Source of the DNA: Morchella semilibera
Lineage: Eukaryota > Ascomycota > Pezizomycetes > Pezizales > Morchellaceae
DNA length: 64,000 nucleotides
Assembly: GCA_009192285.1 (NCBI GenBank)
Contig: WBVU01000005.1
Coordinates: 1,372,768-1,436,767, forward strand
Reading direction: 5' to 3'
Shown here in pieces: positions 21,521 to 33,887 of this stretch (its first letter is position 1; each line of letters starts with the position of its first letter). A model generated the notes under the pieces. That model did no database searches. It was not told where the DNA came from and saw nothing but the letters and a program-made list of their open reading frames with translations. The translations under genes were made by a program, and so were the position numbers.

Positions 21521-21587
21521 TTTTGTCATAACCTTCGGGTTGCATGCATACATGAAGTACAAATAAATAAATAAATAAATAAATAAT
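21521..21587 (+). mobile_element. Non-LTR retrotransposon 3' end with (AAAT)n tail
   Basis: TTTTGTCATAACCTTCGGG, TGCATGCATACATGAAGTAC and then about six AAAT units. The same end occurs at 58154-58200 and, cut to 20 bases, at 25736-25755, in those two cases flanked by target-site duplications. A short microsatellite tail is typical of LINE-type elements. Confidence 0.65.
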
Positions 21588-21682
21588 CAACTGTAATTTG
21601 TTATGGTTGAATCGAGTGATGCTTCGTGTTGAAAACGCTCCGAAGCTTAGAAAAAGCAAAAAAGGCGGGTTGAATAGTGTGG

Positions 21683-21781
21683 CCTTACTAACAGATCTTG
21701 TTATCTCTCTTATCAAAAGATTTGTCCCCTATGCGGATCTAATTCGTCTAATATAGGGGGTCAGCATCGACGGACCTTGGA
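21683..21781. mobile_element. Degenerate copy of the 9766-9928 MITE
   Basis: TTACTAACAGATC then TTATCTCTCTTATCAAA and a right end GGGGGTCAGCATCGACGGAC match the corresponding parts of the element at 9766-9928. A TA follows the right end (21782-21783). The left terminal repeat is no longer clear. Confidence 0.6.
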
Positions 21782-21783
21782 TA

Positions 21784-24134
21784 GACCGGGCTAACACCAC
21801 ATATATTGGTAGCATCAGCATCCAGCCAAAGGTAGTTAGCGATAAATGCAAGCGACGAAGAACTTCTTCAGCTATATCAAGAAAGGTTAAAAGGAGTCCA
21901 AGAAAGTGAGATGGCTAGACCGCCGAAGCTTCATGGAGATTAGTAGGGAGATCTAGCGATATGAGAAATACCTTTCCGCCCTTCACAATCTTTTCCGTCT
22001 CTTTTCTCATGCCTTTCGTTCCTTCCTCTCGCTTTATGTTTTTGTTTCGTAAACCTATTCTTGATGACATTTTCGTTCCGCATTTATCAGTATAATATTC
22101 CCCCCCCCCCCCAGTTTCTGAATACTGTTATGGGTTAGGTGTAGGATATTGTTCAACGGTACCAGAGAGGGAGGCCTAGCCGTTGGCAGGGTGGGTGGGG
22201 GCTTTGCTCCCCCTCATGGGCTTGGGGTGGTGTGGAGGGAGAAAATTATATACGTGGTTTTAATTGAGGTGATAGACACACCCGAAAACTCGCCATTTAT
22301 TTCGGAGATATTTGGTATGAATATAAAGGATATTTGTCTTACGCCAAGCCCCATCAATTTTATCTTCTCCGCCATAAAACACGTCCCAACAGCCACCTCA
22401 CGTCTCCCCCACGGTATCCATAATTTTGTAGATACAGGCCTTGGCACAGGCTAGCCTTGGGCAGATAGGAACGAAAGTACTGGTTTACTAAGTTATGGCA
22501 AAAGTGACGGCTTGCGGGAGAAGAGCTCTTCAGCCACAGATATAATTATCACTCAGGTAGGCGCTCGGTGGATAAGGGCTACTTGCGATAGATGAAGGGT
22601 AGCCGGCCAAGAGATTTTGGGGCGGAGGTGTACAGGATTCGTGGAGCGGGGGGGTGTATGAGCACTGTGATGGAACGCCAGTACTATTTCTATGAGTATT
22701 CCTAATGATCAAAAGTCAGGTGCAAGTAACCACAACGTATCCCATCTATTCTATAGAGGAAACATAGACATTCGCGAGGAGAACATGCGCCACAAAAATC
22801 ATAATTGGTACCAACCCGCTTGCCCTAACTTCCAGCCGCCGGCCGGAAGACCCCCAACTCGCACCACCTCCCCAGCCAGCCGGATCATTTGCGACAGCTT
22901 CCAAACCCCCGCACTACGATCGAACTGGGCCCCCATGACGACAATCCTGATTGATCCTCACCCCGGCGAGATACTGACTCTCTTTATCGCGGGCATTGTT
23001 TAGCACAATCACCCCCCTCGATAGCGCCTATCTACCCCATTCCAGAGGCCCCGGATTCCATACCAAGCACCGTATCGACGTCCCCTCCTCATGTCCCAGC
23101 CGGAACAACATGGGCGCAATCCCCAATCCATCTTCCCAACAAGCCTCCCCCGCTACCTTATCCTCCCGTCATCCGCCATGTATATCCCGTTGAACCGTAG
23201 CTTTCGACTGCTCACTCAATCAACCAACACCTGTCCTCCCTCCCTCCCGCTACCTTAGTCCTTTACGATCATCCATCCTTCTACCGCTGCCGACCAATCT
23301 CCTGGGTCCCAGTAACGCTCTATCACCAATGGCGACATACCACCCCCCCCCCCGGGGCGGGCCATCGTCCTCTCAAAGATCCAACCCTACACCACGCCCC
23401 AAAACATGACGGTGAATCCACCATCCCCTCTGGACCCCCCGGTGCTATCCAGAAAATTGCCGTAGCTACTATTCCAGCGCTTCTCATAGTCAACTCTCGC
23501 GCGCTGGATTCGCAGTTGTATATAGGTCGGTACGTGTTGGAGGGAGAATGTGCGGCATGATGGTGCGCTATTTTAGGTGGTGCGGGGTAGCGATGGCGCA
23601 TGGTGGGGTTGAGACGGGATGCGCCGCGAACGGCTTGGCTTGGCTTCTACAAGGTTGGTTTATACACCCGCGTCCTAGAAGTTCTTAGAGCCCCCATACC
23701 TACCCTCTCAACCAGAATACAGAAAAAAAAAAAAAAGTCAAAGAGGGGCACGTCGAGGAGTAGGTAACTCTAATCTTCCCGTCGTCCATACCTCATACAT
23801 GATTGTGCATCCGAGACAATACCGGCGTTGTACTGAACTGATGGTAATTTGTGGTACTTGTATATATAGGGATCTTTTTTTCCTTTGCGAAGATTTCCTC
23901 GGGCATCAAGGAGCATAAGAAAAGGAGTTACTGTAAGGCTAAAGGTGGATCGTAGGGTCATTCTTATGTTCGTCACTGTGATATCATATAGCTTGGTTTG
24001 AGGCGTTGCGTGTTCTCTAAATCAAGGATTTTAACTCTTGATCTGTTCCAGTGGCTACTGATCTTCTTCTCCCGCTTAGTATGGTTCTCACACCTTTCTG
24101 ATTGCGAATCTCGCTGTGATTGCTTCTACGTCAC
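21784..24134. other. Intergenic; no gene recognised
   Basis: Contains C13 at 22100-22112, C11 at 23343-23353 and an A14 run near 23710. From about 22810 to 23420 the top strand is C-rich with frames of about 100 and 65 codons that lack recognisable features; a decayed gene is possible but not shown. Confidence 0.4.
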
Positions 24135-24218
24135 GTACAGCAGTGGGTAATAAGTCATCGGACGGAACGCCACAAAATCCCGGATTGGTCATCCGATGAC
24201 TTACTACCCCCGCTGTAC
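24135..24218. repeat. 84-bp near-perfect palindrome (MITE-like)
   Basis: The left arm GTACAGCAGTGGGTAATAAG and the following TCATCGGA pair with the right arm ending CCCCCGCTGTAC; about 28 of 32 positions agree. The 20-base centre is unpaired. It could fold into a long hairpin. Confidence 0.8.
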
Positions 24219-25719
24219 ATTATTAGTTGTATATGGCAACGGATACCATGCCCAGCATTCATTATTAATACTTAGGTGATTAGGTATATAAATCCCCACT
24301 GATGTACCAGAACTAGAACTGGACCCCTGCCAAAATCTTCATAACATATTGTCCGACAGAAGACAGTGAGGTCCAGAGCTTTCAAGCCACCCCGAAGCAC
24401 AGACAGTGACCCACTCACCGAACACTTCTGGTCCTTATGGTACCCAAATGTTCACCAAATAAATATTATTCCACCCCTATACGTCAAATTAGCATTCTAC
24501 TCTACAGTCAGTCCCGGGGTCGAGACCCGCATTCCGGAACCACATTCCTAGCACTCATCACTTATATCCACTCTTCTCAAATATCTGTCTTTTTTTTTAG
24601 AAAAAAAAAAAAAAAGAAATTCATTCCTTGCGTTTCTCGAATCTGAACAGGATCCATCAATTATTTATTAGTGCCAGAGGCCAATTAAATATACCTAAAA
24701 CCATTTTCCACTATATGTATGCGACCTTTACGTTCCCCAAAAATATATAAGACCCCGAGCCCCCGGCCCCTGTAGTCAATACACTAAGTATTGTCTTTGC
24801 AGATCAAAGGTTAAAAGCATTAGACACGCATCTTCGAATCACATGGTGGCGTACTACTGTCAAACCCGTAGAGACAACCCAAACAGCATATCTAAAGCCC
24901 CCTCTCTGAACAGGAGCGAAAACAACCGATCAAACGGAATTCTATCAGCGTCACTTTACTTACCGATAGGAGCTCTCGGCACTATTGCCCGAGCCCGCCA
25001 GACTCTCTCCGTACCTGTAGCTATGTAGGAAGGTGGAGGGTATAGCTTAGGGGGCGAGTAAAATCTTGCCAAGCAACTGTCATGCCGAGTGAGCACCTAT
25101 GATTAAAGCGCCCAAATTGCTTGGAAACAATCGGAAAACGGTGAAACTCCGGGATGGGGATTAGATGAGCATATGATAACTTATCTACCACATTAAATAA
25201 TATTACTATGTTCATTCTGAACCCGAACCCACATATCTGTACTGCGAAGGTCCTGGTATTGTCAGGTTACAAAAATACCTGCACACCTAACGACAAACTC
25301 CACGAGTTAGTACATTTTAACAACTCTAATAGATATGGAAAAGATTCTTCCACTCTAGGCTAGCAAGCTATAGAACCGCTACCTTCACTTTTAATCTTAA
25401 AAAGTTTGATTTAAGACCCCCTCGTATGAAAATGAAGTACGCTAGTGCATGGGGGCAGAACTCTGAATTGGATTGAACAGCTTCTCCCAACCCGAGAATC
25501 CAGTCCTCCTAGGACCTCTTTCAGGATAGTATGCATGGATAAAGCGCCAAACAGTCATGGCGTTTTCTGATGGACGGTTGAAGGTGGCTTCTGTAACGTT
25601 ACACACTACTTCTCCATGAGTGATTGTGGTATACACGGTGATGACACTTGCCATGCCAGTGATTGATCAGTGGTGATGAGAAGTCTCCTTGGTAGTGCAC
25701 CAAATTTTTCAAGTGTGGG
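24219..25719. other. Intergenic; no gene recognised
   Basis: AT-rich with short frames and an A-run at about 24600-24615. A 70-codon minus frame at 25442-25654 has no recognisable motif. Confidence 0.4.
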
Positions 25720-25771
25720 CAATGCTCGTTAGGAATGCATGTATGAAGTATCAATCAATGCTCGTTAGGAA
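25720..25771 (+). mobile_element. 20-bp retroposon scrap with 16-bp target-site duplication
   Basis: CAATGCTCGTTAGGAA occurs at 25720-25735 and 25756-25771. The 20 bases between them, TGCATGTATGAAGTATCAAT, are the extreme 3' end of the element seen at 58154-58200 and 21521-21587. This is an almost complete 5' truncation that still left a full target duplication. Confidence 0.8.
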
Positions 25772-26158
25772 ATGTAGACAATACAACACCAAAGTGCTGA
25801 TTACAGTGGGAACTGGAAGATGTCACAATGAATATCAAAACAACTGTACTAAGCAAATCGGATACAACGTATAGATAAAATAATTCCCCCAAATCAGTGT
25901 TTAAAATCAAATGCTATTATAATTAAAACTAGAAATACCATCGTAGATAACTCAGCGTAGACCATAAATATTTAGAAGCGTAGTGCATGTTGTCAGAGAT
26001 AACAGTCCGCTGATTCGCTGGGTAGCGTTATTAGGAACGGAAGACGTATGAAACATCATTGATCGATGATCGATGGCGTCGGCTGGCTGTGGTACGGCAT
26101 TGGCGTGGTCGGTCAGGAGAAGCTGGGGGAAACTAGTTAAATTGACAGATCCACGCAA

Positions 26159-26184
26159 CCCCCCCCCCCCCCCCCCCCCCCCCC
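26159..26184. repeat. Poly-C tract (26 C)
   Basis: The longest C run in the window, in a gene-free stretch. Confidence 0.95.
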
Positions 26185-28121
26185 GGCGCCAGAACTAAGG
26201 AGTGGAGTTCGCTTTGGATGCGAGGATGTGTCCTCGGATGTGCTAGCTGCGGCCGCTCTTGCACGGCTCTTCTTTGGCACGGCGAGAGAGTAGCCAGGGA
26301 TCATCCGCCGCGCTCTAAGCACACCTCCTCACAAAGGCAATCTCCCGACACTGTAGCTAGCTGCAATACCGCTAACCTGCCCCTCGTCCAATACACCACC
26401 GACTCTTCTCCCCCGCCGATCCCCCATCCATCGACTCTGTACTAACCGTTGCAATTTCCCTCGCTGCTACGATATCAACCACGTTAGACTCCTTTTTGCA
26501 TTTCTGAGGCCGCGACTCGCCGCGTAGTATCCTGCCGTTGTGCTGGTCAACCCGCTAAATCCTCCATCGATAGCCTCGCGTAGCCTCCTGTCGCACGATC
26601 CGCACTATTTCAGCCATGACACATTAAATAAACGCAGCCCATGCTCCTTCCGCCTGTGTCTTTGCAGTTGCCTCAAGGGGTGATGCTACCGCTCTCGCCT
26701 AGCTGCGAGTGGTGTGGGCGCGGTGTATAGCGGCGCCGTAGACGTGGAAATCAGAGCGGATGATAGCCGTGAACGTGAAAGGCGGCGGGGAGATGAGGGC
26801 GGAGAGCAAAGAGGCTTGTAGTCGCACGAGTGAACCTACACCTTCAGGCATATGGGGTAGGTGAGGCTCCAAAGCGATGTATTTCATCCTTAGGAGTTAG
26901 CAAAGGAATTGGGGTTTACCAGCAGCATTTGCAGAATAATTTTCAGAAGACCGATCCCACACCTGAAGTGGACGAGTATAGTGTTTATTAGGGGGATAAC
27001 ATTCACTGCATACTTTCCCTGTGCCTCCGTTCGAGGACCGTGTGCCCTGTTTAAGCGCAGGGAATGAATCGCGTCCAACACCCGCTGCATGAGCTGCCCC
27101 TAACCCTACCAGCACCACTCGTGGGTGAGCACAACAACCTCCCAAACGCTAGGTACCGTGAGCCCCCGTAGCTATTCCATCAAACTCGCCAAGTGTGTTG
27201 TATCGGAGGTAGTAGGCATGGTGTGGGCGACGGCGATAACTGGCAAAGAAATGCGCTGGAGGGGTAGCTTGGCGTCTTGGCGGCGGGGTAATATAGTGGG
27301 GCTGTTGCACGAGAACATACAGTGCCAAGGGATTTGAGCCGCATACCGTGCACCTCTGGAACGAGCGCGGCTCTGCGAGGAACCCCACGTTGATAAGGAT
27401 TGAATCGCAACATGTCGCATTTGGGAAGCTTTAGGTTATATACACTCGGGTGACAGAAGTTTTGGCGATTACACTTTTTACAGCCAAAGTAGCCATTTTT
27501 AGCGACCTGAACAAAACACTCAATGCTAGGCAAAACCAGCCCTTCCATACCCTACAGTAGCAGAATCGTCTAGAAAATGCTAGAAAAGCTGTTGAAACCA
27601 TCGAAGGAATATTCAAAAATGGCGGAGAGCTAAGTTCGCAACAGCTGGAAGAAAATCCCCTGTAAAGCATATAGGTAGGTGTCGCCCTTACCACCCCCGA
27701 GAGCCGTTATCAAGCCTAAGCTATTTTTCAACTTAACCTGTTGAAAACAAGAGTTTATTTCAACCCTTGATCAAAGCGCTCTGCCGACCTGCTATGACCT
27801 ACCCTAAACCCCTTCCTTTCGTATACATTACTTCGGAGCTATACTTGGTGCGAAATTGCTGCCTATCTCCACACCGTAATACTGTACGTTGCCTTATGTT
27901 TATCGGTGGATCTAACCATCGTTGAGATGCTTCTGTTATTAGATGGCTTCTAGCTAACTAGAAGTTGCAAGTCCGTTGATAATCATCCCGAAGGGGGGGA
28001 AATTCCACTCTCTTATCTCCACTACGTAGTATCTCTACTACTTAGTACAACAACAGGTAGTAGGTGGCATGGTGGAGCGCCTTGAGGGTAGAGTACAGAC
28101 ACCAGATGTTGGTCGCGTTTT
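26185..28121. other. Intergenic; no gene recognised
   Basis: Overlapping short frames on both strands between 26890 and 27700 have no shared motif and look like composition effects. A telomere-like motif lies at 27098-27108. Confidence 0.4.
27098..27108 (-). repeat. Telomere-like motif (about 2 units, bottom strand)
   Basis: CCCTAACCCTA preceded by C and followed by CC. Confidence 0.85.
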
Positions 28122-28252
28122 ACAAAAACAGGTATAGGGATAAGAACTAGAAAATGTAAGTGATAATACGGAGATTATCCGTATGGAGTGGGTAGCTCTA
28201 CCATACAAATAACCCTATTGCATTTTCTGGTTCTTTCCCTGCCCCCGAGTAC
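28122..28252. mobile_element. About 130-bp MITE, family shared with 34868-34997
   Basis: The right arm 28221-28252 reads, in reverse complement, GTACTCGGGGGCAGGGAAAG then AACCAGAAAATG. The left arm has GGGATAAGAACTAGAAAATG. Near the centre CCGTATGGAG and CCATACAAATAA form inner inverted repeats. The right half aligns closely with the left half of the element at 34868. Confidence 0.75.
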
Positions 28253-28293
28253 CACTGCCTCATCACCCCATCTTTTTTTAGGGTTTTACATAT

Positions 28294-28336
28294 GTACTCG
28301 CTATCCACCATAAGAACCAGGAATAATGTGTATGGA
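28294..28336 (+). mobile_element. Fragment of the same MITE family
   Basis: GTACTCGCTATCC then CATAAGAACCAGGAATAATG and GTATGGAG follow the arm of the 28122 and 34868 elements. It lies only about 40 bases from the 28122 copy, so two insertions or a partial duplication occurred here. Confidence 0.5.
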
Positions 28337-28793
28337 GAATCGTCTTGGCCATACAGATGTTGGCGCCTGCATTTTCAAATGAAATTTGTAATTCTTGGCA
28401 ACTTAAGCGACCTAATGTTCGTCCCAAAAACTACAGTGCTCAGTGAGTGAACCCCTTGCGGTGAAGTAGCCGCCTGAGCCTTTGACAAACTATTGGGTAA
28501 ATCTTGGGTCAACCCGTGGCACGAATTGCTCCCGTCGCTCCTAGCCTTAAACAGTAACCTCCGCTGGCCACCATCAAACCACGATCCACCGACTGGCCTC
28601 AGTTTTAGAGTATTTTAAACTGGCCCGAATACCAACACACCTCATATCGCACCCCGATCGGCTCGCTATCCCAAAGTGACTCCGTGCTTGGTGCCAATGC
28701 AGTCTGGTTCGCAATGTTTATCGCTTAGCGCTTCCCAGTGAATGGCTCTTCCCGGGGCTGAAATCTACAGGTTCAGGCATAGAGGTATAAGCC
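28337..28793. other. Intergenic; no gene seen
   Basis: No frame of note before the promoter of the gene at 28925. Confidence 0.4.
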
Positions 28794-28800
28794 TATATAA
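28794..28800 (+). promoter_or_regulatory. TATA box for the gene at 28925
   Basis: TATATAA lies 131 bases before the ATG, almost the same distance as at the paralogue starting at 35733. Confidence 0.5.
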
Positions 28801-28924
28801 CCCCCCCATCCCCAACACCAATTCCACGGACAGATGCCCCCTCTCTAGATACCAGCCTTTCAAAAACGCGTTGCAAGACCCTGAAAACATTTGCCAGTGA
28901 CACTCATATACCACCACCACAACA

Positions 28925-29689
28925 ATGACAACCCACACCGACAACTACCCCAAGTCCCTCTACCACGTCCACGTACGCCTCGCCCGCCCCGCCGAGCTCC
29001 CCAATCTCAATGCCGGCCGCTACATCCTCACCTGCGCCTCCCGCTACGCCGCTGATGACTTCTTCCGTGCAACAGCGTCCCTCTACGGCCTCACGCGCCT
29101 CTCCCCACAGCTCTGGACCTACACCGTCGGCGGCGAGACCGGAATCTGGGACATCCAGAAGGACCCCAACGTCCCGTTCGATGTGAAGGCGCCTGTACTC
29201 ATCAACTGGCTGGCTAATGGCGACATCCGCGCTGCGCTATCCCTCGGCGTGGCAGCCACCGGCAGGGACTGGATCAGTGGGCACTGGTATTATATTAGGA
29301 ATATGAGAGAGCAGGACTGTTACTGGTATGTGGGTTCTGGGGGCCAGGTGATGGCATCAAGGAGGCGGAAGACAAGATTTTTAGTGGAGGTCGTTCGGCC
29401 GGCGAAAGCGGCGGAACAGGGGCCGGTGTATCTGGTGAGGGCGGACCGGGTAAGGATATCGACGCAGGCGGCAGGTGGGCGGGGAGAGGTAGTTGTCAGG
29501 AGAGGGGGAGGGGGGAGGGTAGTATGTGTAGCAGCTGGTGACATACAGGAGCGGGGAGAGGGCGAGTTTGTGTTTGGTGACCTGCTGGGGGGGTTTTCGA
29601 CGGGGTGTGCGTCGGAGGAGGAGGATGCGGTGGAGCATGTGGCGTGGGTGGAGAGCGGGGTGTACGGTGATGATTGGGAGCTCTGTTAG
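28925..29689 (+). CDS. DDWELC family protein A (254 aa), unknown function
   Basis: A single-exon gene. It shares with the gene at 35733 the blocks YHV(H/Y)xRL near residue 13, LTCASRYxAD(D/E)(F/Y)FRA near 34-48, LSPQLWTY near 60, GRDWISG near 107-113 with YxIRNxR, a YW pair, ASRxxKTxFLV, VRxDRVRI and the exact C-terminal end DDWELC. There is no signal peptide, membrane helix or known catalytic motif; the pattern of aromatic and beta-prone segments suggests a compact globular cytosolic protein. The 5' half is C-rich and the 3' half strongly G-rich on the coding strand. I do not recognise the family. Confidence 0.85.
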   Translation: MTTHTDNYPKSLYHVHVRLARPAELPNLNAGRYILTCASRYAADDFFRATASLYGLTRLSPQLWTYTVGGETGIWDIQKDPNVPFDVKAPVLINWLANGDIRAALSLGVAATGRDWISGHWYYIRNMREQDCYWYVGSGGQVMASRRRKTRFLVEVVRPAKAAEQGPVYLVRADRVRISTQAAGGRGEVVVRRGGGGRVVCVAAGDIQERGEGEFVFGDLLGGFSTGCASEEEDAVEHVAWVESGVYGDDWELC

Positions 29690-30111
29690 ATACCGTGACT
29701 AGTTTTGAGGCGTTTAACATAGGCGGAAGAACGAGCTCAGGGGGATGCTTTGTGTTCCAGTGTCTAGTCGGGTACTAGTAATACATACAAATCTCGTTTT
29801 TAGTATTGACAAAGGAAGGAAACGTAGCATGTGAATAGACCTCCCTCCGTGAGATTCAAGACTTGAGTCGTTTCCTTATAATATTCGAATATGTTATCAC
29901 CCATGCATGGTCAGCCTACATTCAACAATTGCAACGTCTTGGTTTCTCCCCAACTCCTATTGCGGGCAGTTACCTATCCTACGAATCCACGCAATTCCCT
30001 CCGACCCAAATAGCAAATGGCTCAGGAAGGCAGCTCCCCCTACCCCCACTGTTATCATTTAGGAGTTGTCGAGGGGGCTTTGGGGTCTTCAAGAATTCAC
30101 TGTTCGCAGAC

Positions 30112-30127
30112 AACCCTAACCCTAACC
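30112..30127 (-). repeat. Telomere-like motif (2.5 units, bottom strand)
   Basis: AACCCTAACCCTAACC, the longest telomere-like tract in the window, followed by GATGC. Confidence 0.9.
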
Positions 30128-31899
30128 GATGCTAATGAGCGCATCATGTACCTCAAATTCTCGCATAAGAAAATAAACAATGATAAAGGTTGAAAACTAA
30201 CCGCCCGGAATTTCATAGCGTTTTTGAACACGACTAATACTGCATTCACACAAAAAACCGCCAAGCCTAAGTTTTGTATGGCAATATGAAGTTGCGAGTA
30301 TGGTAACATCTGGTAAAATCCTTCTAGTACCAAGAGGTAGCCACTACGCTTGAAAAAGCGACCTGAGCATAAAGCTTCCTACTAGCGCGTGATAGGATCA
30401 ATATGAGAGTATGATGAGGTATGACGAGTCCTCTGCGTGTTAGGTGGGCTAGTTCAGGCTCAACAAAGCTTATTGTAGGAACGTACGTGTAACTATCCCC
30501 CCATTGGGGTTTCAATATTGGTATCAGGTAGTGAGAAGAGTCGTTCTACTATTTCACGTTAAAGGAGATCCATTACGAATCTCAGGACCATGGTCGATAC
30601 TGATCTTATGGCAATTATTGCAGATGATTCCGTCTGGGTCCACCTCCGCTATAAGAAAGGTTTCACTTTCAATAGTAAAGTTGTCCAAAATATACCTTCA
30701 TTAAAGAAATCACTAGCAAGCCCTCTTAGGAATAGACTACATGTACTGAAAGGTCTTTTCGAAGGAAATGTTAAGACGTTAAGTACGATATGCATAACAA
30801 GCGCGAGCCCTCCGATGGAAATTTCTATGTCATACTCCTATGTCGCAAGCGACACCCTAGGTAATAGCGAGGCTTACGACTTTTCGCCATAAATGTAGTC
30901 GATAGGCCCCCTGCTCCGGAAATCTTTGCCGTATGGAGAAGAGCACAAGTCTATGCAGCTAACGAGGCCCTCATCAAGCGCGAGAGTTCCAAGGAGAAAG
31001 AGCACTCACAGGAGCGGGTTTAATTAGATTGCCAACAGTACCTCCAACCAGACCACAGGCAGAAAGCCATTCTGCCGCCTATCGCCAACACTTCCCTTGA
31101 GAAGAGCAGGCCGTACGCGTTCAAAGGTAATCCGCACCCCTCCCCGATACCCCCCCCCCCCCGCAAGAGAGTCTTTGTTATTAGTACTGCGAGGTATACT
31201 TTATAACCCCACAATATTATCACCGGCAGGTCCCGAGGCGGTTATCTTTACATTGCCAACTATAATATACGCCGGCGCAATAGAAAATATAATATTAAAT
31301 TCATATATCACTTGCATAAATAAAGTAAGTATAATTCTGCCAAGCGATCGCATTAAAATAAGCCACATTAGCGTTCCTCGCAACAAAAGCTTATTTTAAC
31401 CTCCTCCACCCAAACATCTAGCTCTATAGCCACCTAGCCGGATAAAGAACAAAAACTATACTACATGTACTCCATCGAAGTTAGCTCTATCTCACTCCAG
31501 AAGACTGAATGCCGGATCACCGTAATACCAATGATATCCCCCACAAAGCTCGCACTCGAAAGTAATACATTTTTAAGCGAGAAATTTGACCCCGCTAACG
31601 ATGTTAGCGGCTGGCGTAGCCTCCGAGTGGCCTCCGGTCGGAGTTTTATATTCTGGTAGGCCCTTCCGAGTTATACATACTTACGTGGCAGGCGTCAACC
31701 TCAGAAGAAAAAATTCTCCCGTTAGGCTGGAAATCTTCAGGTTTGTGTGCGGATGTTCAACATCGCCTTACACCAGAGCTATAAGAAGAGAAATAAGCTA
31801 AGGGATTTCAATTTTGTAATCCTCTATAGTTATATGTTCTAGGGTTTTAATACAGCCTCAAGGGTGGTACTTTCAAAATTTGGTCTTGTAGGCCATTTG

Positions 31900-33350
31900 C
31901 TTGGTTGCGAGGCTGGTTTCCGGTTATTTTTGACACCCCACAATACCACTATGGGAAATTTATGTCCATTATAGCTTCTCGAGCAATACCTCCGTCGCCA
32001 ACGATATTCTCAATGTGTCCAACGGTGCAATTAATATGTGATGTTTTCAACGGTACCTTACTTGCTAATGGAAACGACATTCCGGGACGCCACAAGGAGC
32101 ACCCCCGTTGTGGCAAATCATCTCTTCAAGAATGCTCTCGATAGTGATGTAGCCAGAGATATTCTTGCGATGTGGCCAACGATTCTCTAAACACCTGATT
32201 TCGTTGACGATATATCCCTAACGTCTTTCTCGTACTCCTAATACGGAATAGCTTACAGTAATAATATAACGTTTTGGGAGCGCCTGGACGATTCTCAGCC
32301 CCCCCCCCCCCAAAGCAACCCATTCGCATGGTGCCTCAGCCATAGGCACTCGCTCGGTACTTGTGAATAATCGACGTGTACTAGGAGCTTAGATGCCTGT
32401 AGCTCAATATTAGAGCAATTAGATGGAAGCTAAAGATGCTACCGGTGAGGTTAGCATCCTACTAGCGATACGTATATACCTTCATGTGAACGGCACTATC
32501 CAGCCACCGGGGCTACCGGCGATATTCTTGGCAACCATTAATTGATTTAAACTGCCAAGAGGCTGTTTCATGTTGGAAATAATGTTTGCTAAATCCGGCA
32601 ATGGTTGAAAGGTTTCTATCACGTCACCGTTGATAACCTCATCCTGCGGAGGACTGCCATGTTAGCAATGGTGGCCCCAATCTGCTGGGGGGAACTTCCA
32701 TGTCGCGGGACCAAACTAATTAAGCATTCATTCAATGAGCTAACATGAATAGCAACGTGTCGCAATAAGGTCACTTGGCAGTTGAGTATCGTCGATATTC
32801 AGAATGAGATCTTATTCCCAGGGAATGATGGGTAAGATTATAACTCAATAAGAATTAATTATATGCTGATGTGGACATGCCAGCCGCTATGTGCAGACTT
32901 CCGCAACCTCTTTTTTGCGCCAAAGGAAGGCCGATGAACCAACGTTTGTTATGCCAAACCACGTCAGTATAAAACGGTAAATCGGTTGAAGATGGCCCTC
33001 CTTTGATATTCTGCCGATAATGTTCTTACTTTGCGAAATAGTGCTATTCAAAACGAGCTTCTAAGCTTATGACGGTATTCTACCCTGCTAAGGCCTAGTT
33101 AATTCATATCACATTCCCCACCATGTTATCCTGGCGAGTATTTCCACATCGCTAGCAGGTGCAAAGGAGTTCTCCTACAGCATTAGCAAAACCCTGGGTA
33201 CCTTTGACAAACCCTTCGAGGGTATCCTTCCCAATGCGAGTTTAATCATGAGATATCACTCGTTCGATGATTATTGTCGACGCTTAATTTCAGGATTCCG
33301 AGGCTGGGGAACTGTGTACACCCTGTGACAATGTTACTAGGGCTGAAAAT
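31900..33350 (-). pseudogene. Possible decayed repeat-protein gene
   Basis: Several minus-strand pieces, each broken by stops or shifts, share a loose pattern: FSPSNIVTGCTQFPSLGIL (about 33340), SPQQIGATIANMAV (about 32680), LPDLANIISNMKQPLG then VAKNIAGSPGG (about 32520-32620), and TVGHIENIVGDGGIARE (about 31980). The recurring (I/V)xNI(V/A)GxxGG wording suggests the ruin of a protein with internal repeats. I do not recognise the family and no intact frame remains. Confidence 0.25.
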
Positions 33351-33795
33351 GACATGGCATGCCAGAGCTCTAAATGACAGGTATACGACATATAATACAA
33401 TCTCTCTTACTTTCCAGAGGTATAGGGGGTGTTGAAAGCGCTTTATCCCGAAATTCAAGTGGTTCAGTTGGTATATTTTATAGAAAGCTAAGGCCAATGA
33501 TGATGATACTGTTGGGGGCCTGTGAAGGTTGCCATACAGTCCTTCTGTGCATCACCTAATCAAACATTCATAGACGTATATCAAGTGTGTGAATCACAAT
33601 ACTACTTCACCAAGTTGTCGAGAACCTAAGAAATCTCGTTTCCTCCCCCAGAAATAGCTCGACCCACCACCAAGGCCTACTCCCTCTATCGATCCCTGTA
33701 GAAAACCAACAAAGCTTCTACCCTACGCACAACCCTCCTATACGACCGATACTTCAACAACCCACCGATCCCCACGGATGAATTCAGCATAACTT

Positions 33796-33887
33796 ACTTG
33801 CGGCGAGAATAAGTTTCCACCAGGTTTGTGCGAGAAAACGCTGTTGCAACACAGAAGTGGTAGCAGAAGTTTATTCTCGCGGCAAGT
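33796..33887. mobile_element. 92-bp inverted-repeat element
   Basis: The left arm ACTTGCGGCGAGAATAAG and right arm ending TTATTCTCGCGGCAAGT are inverted copies with few differences. A compact palindrome made of the same arm is at 16036-16070, and a single arm recurs at 44697-44711, so this is a small family. Confidence 0.7.

Larger units (their letters stand above)
29690..33795. other. Long intergenic stretch with a possible decayed gene
   Basis: Frames at 30504-30892 and 31465-31801 have no motif. C13 runs lie at 31150-31162 and 32299-32311. From about 33300 down to 31900 on the minus strand, short open pieces carry similar wording (see the separate entry). No intact gene is called. Confidence 0.4.

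Noticed and set aside
32394-32460. Sequence resembling a tRNA D-arm (GCCTGTAGCTCAATATTAGAGC)
   Set aside because: No matching acceptor stem or T-arm follows; at best a tRNA fragment.
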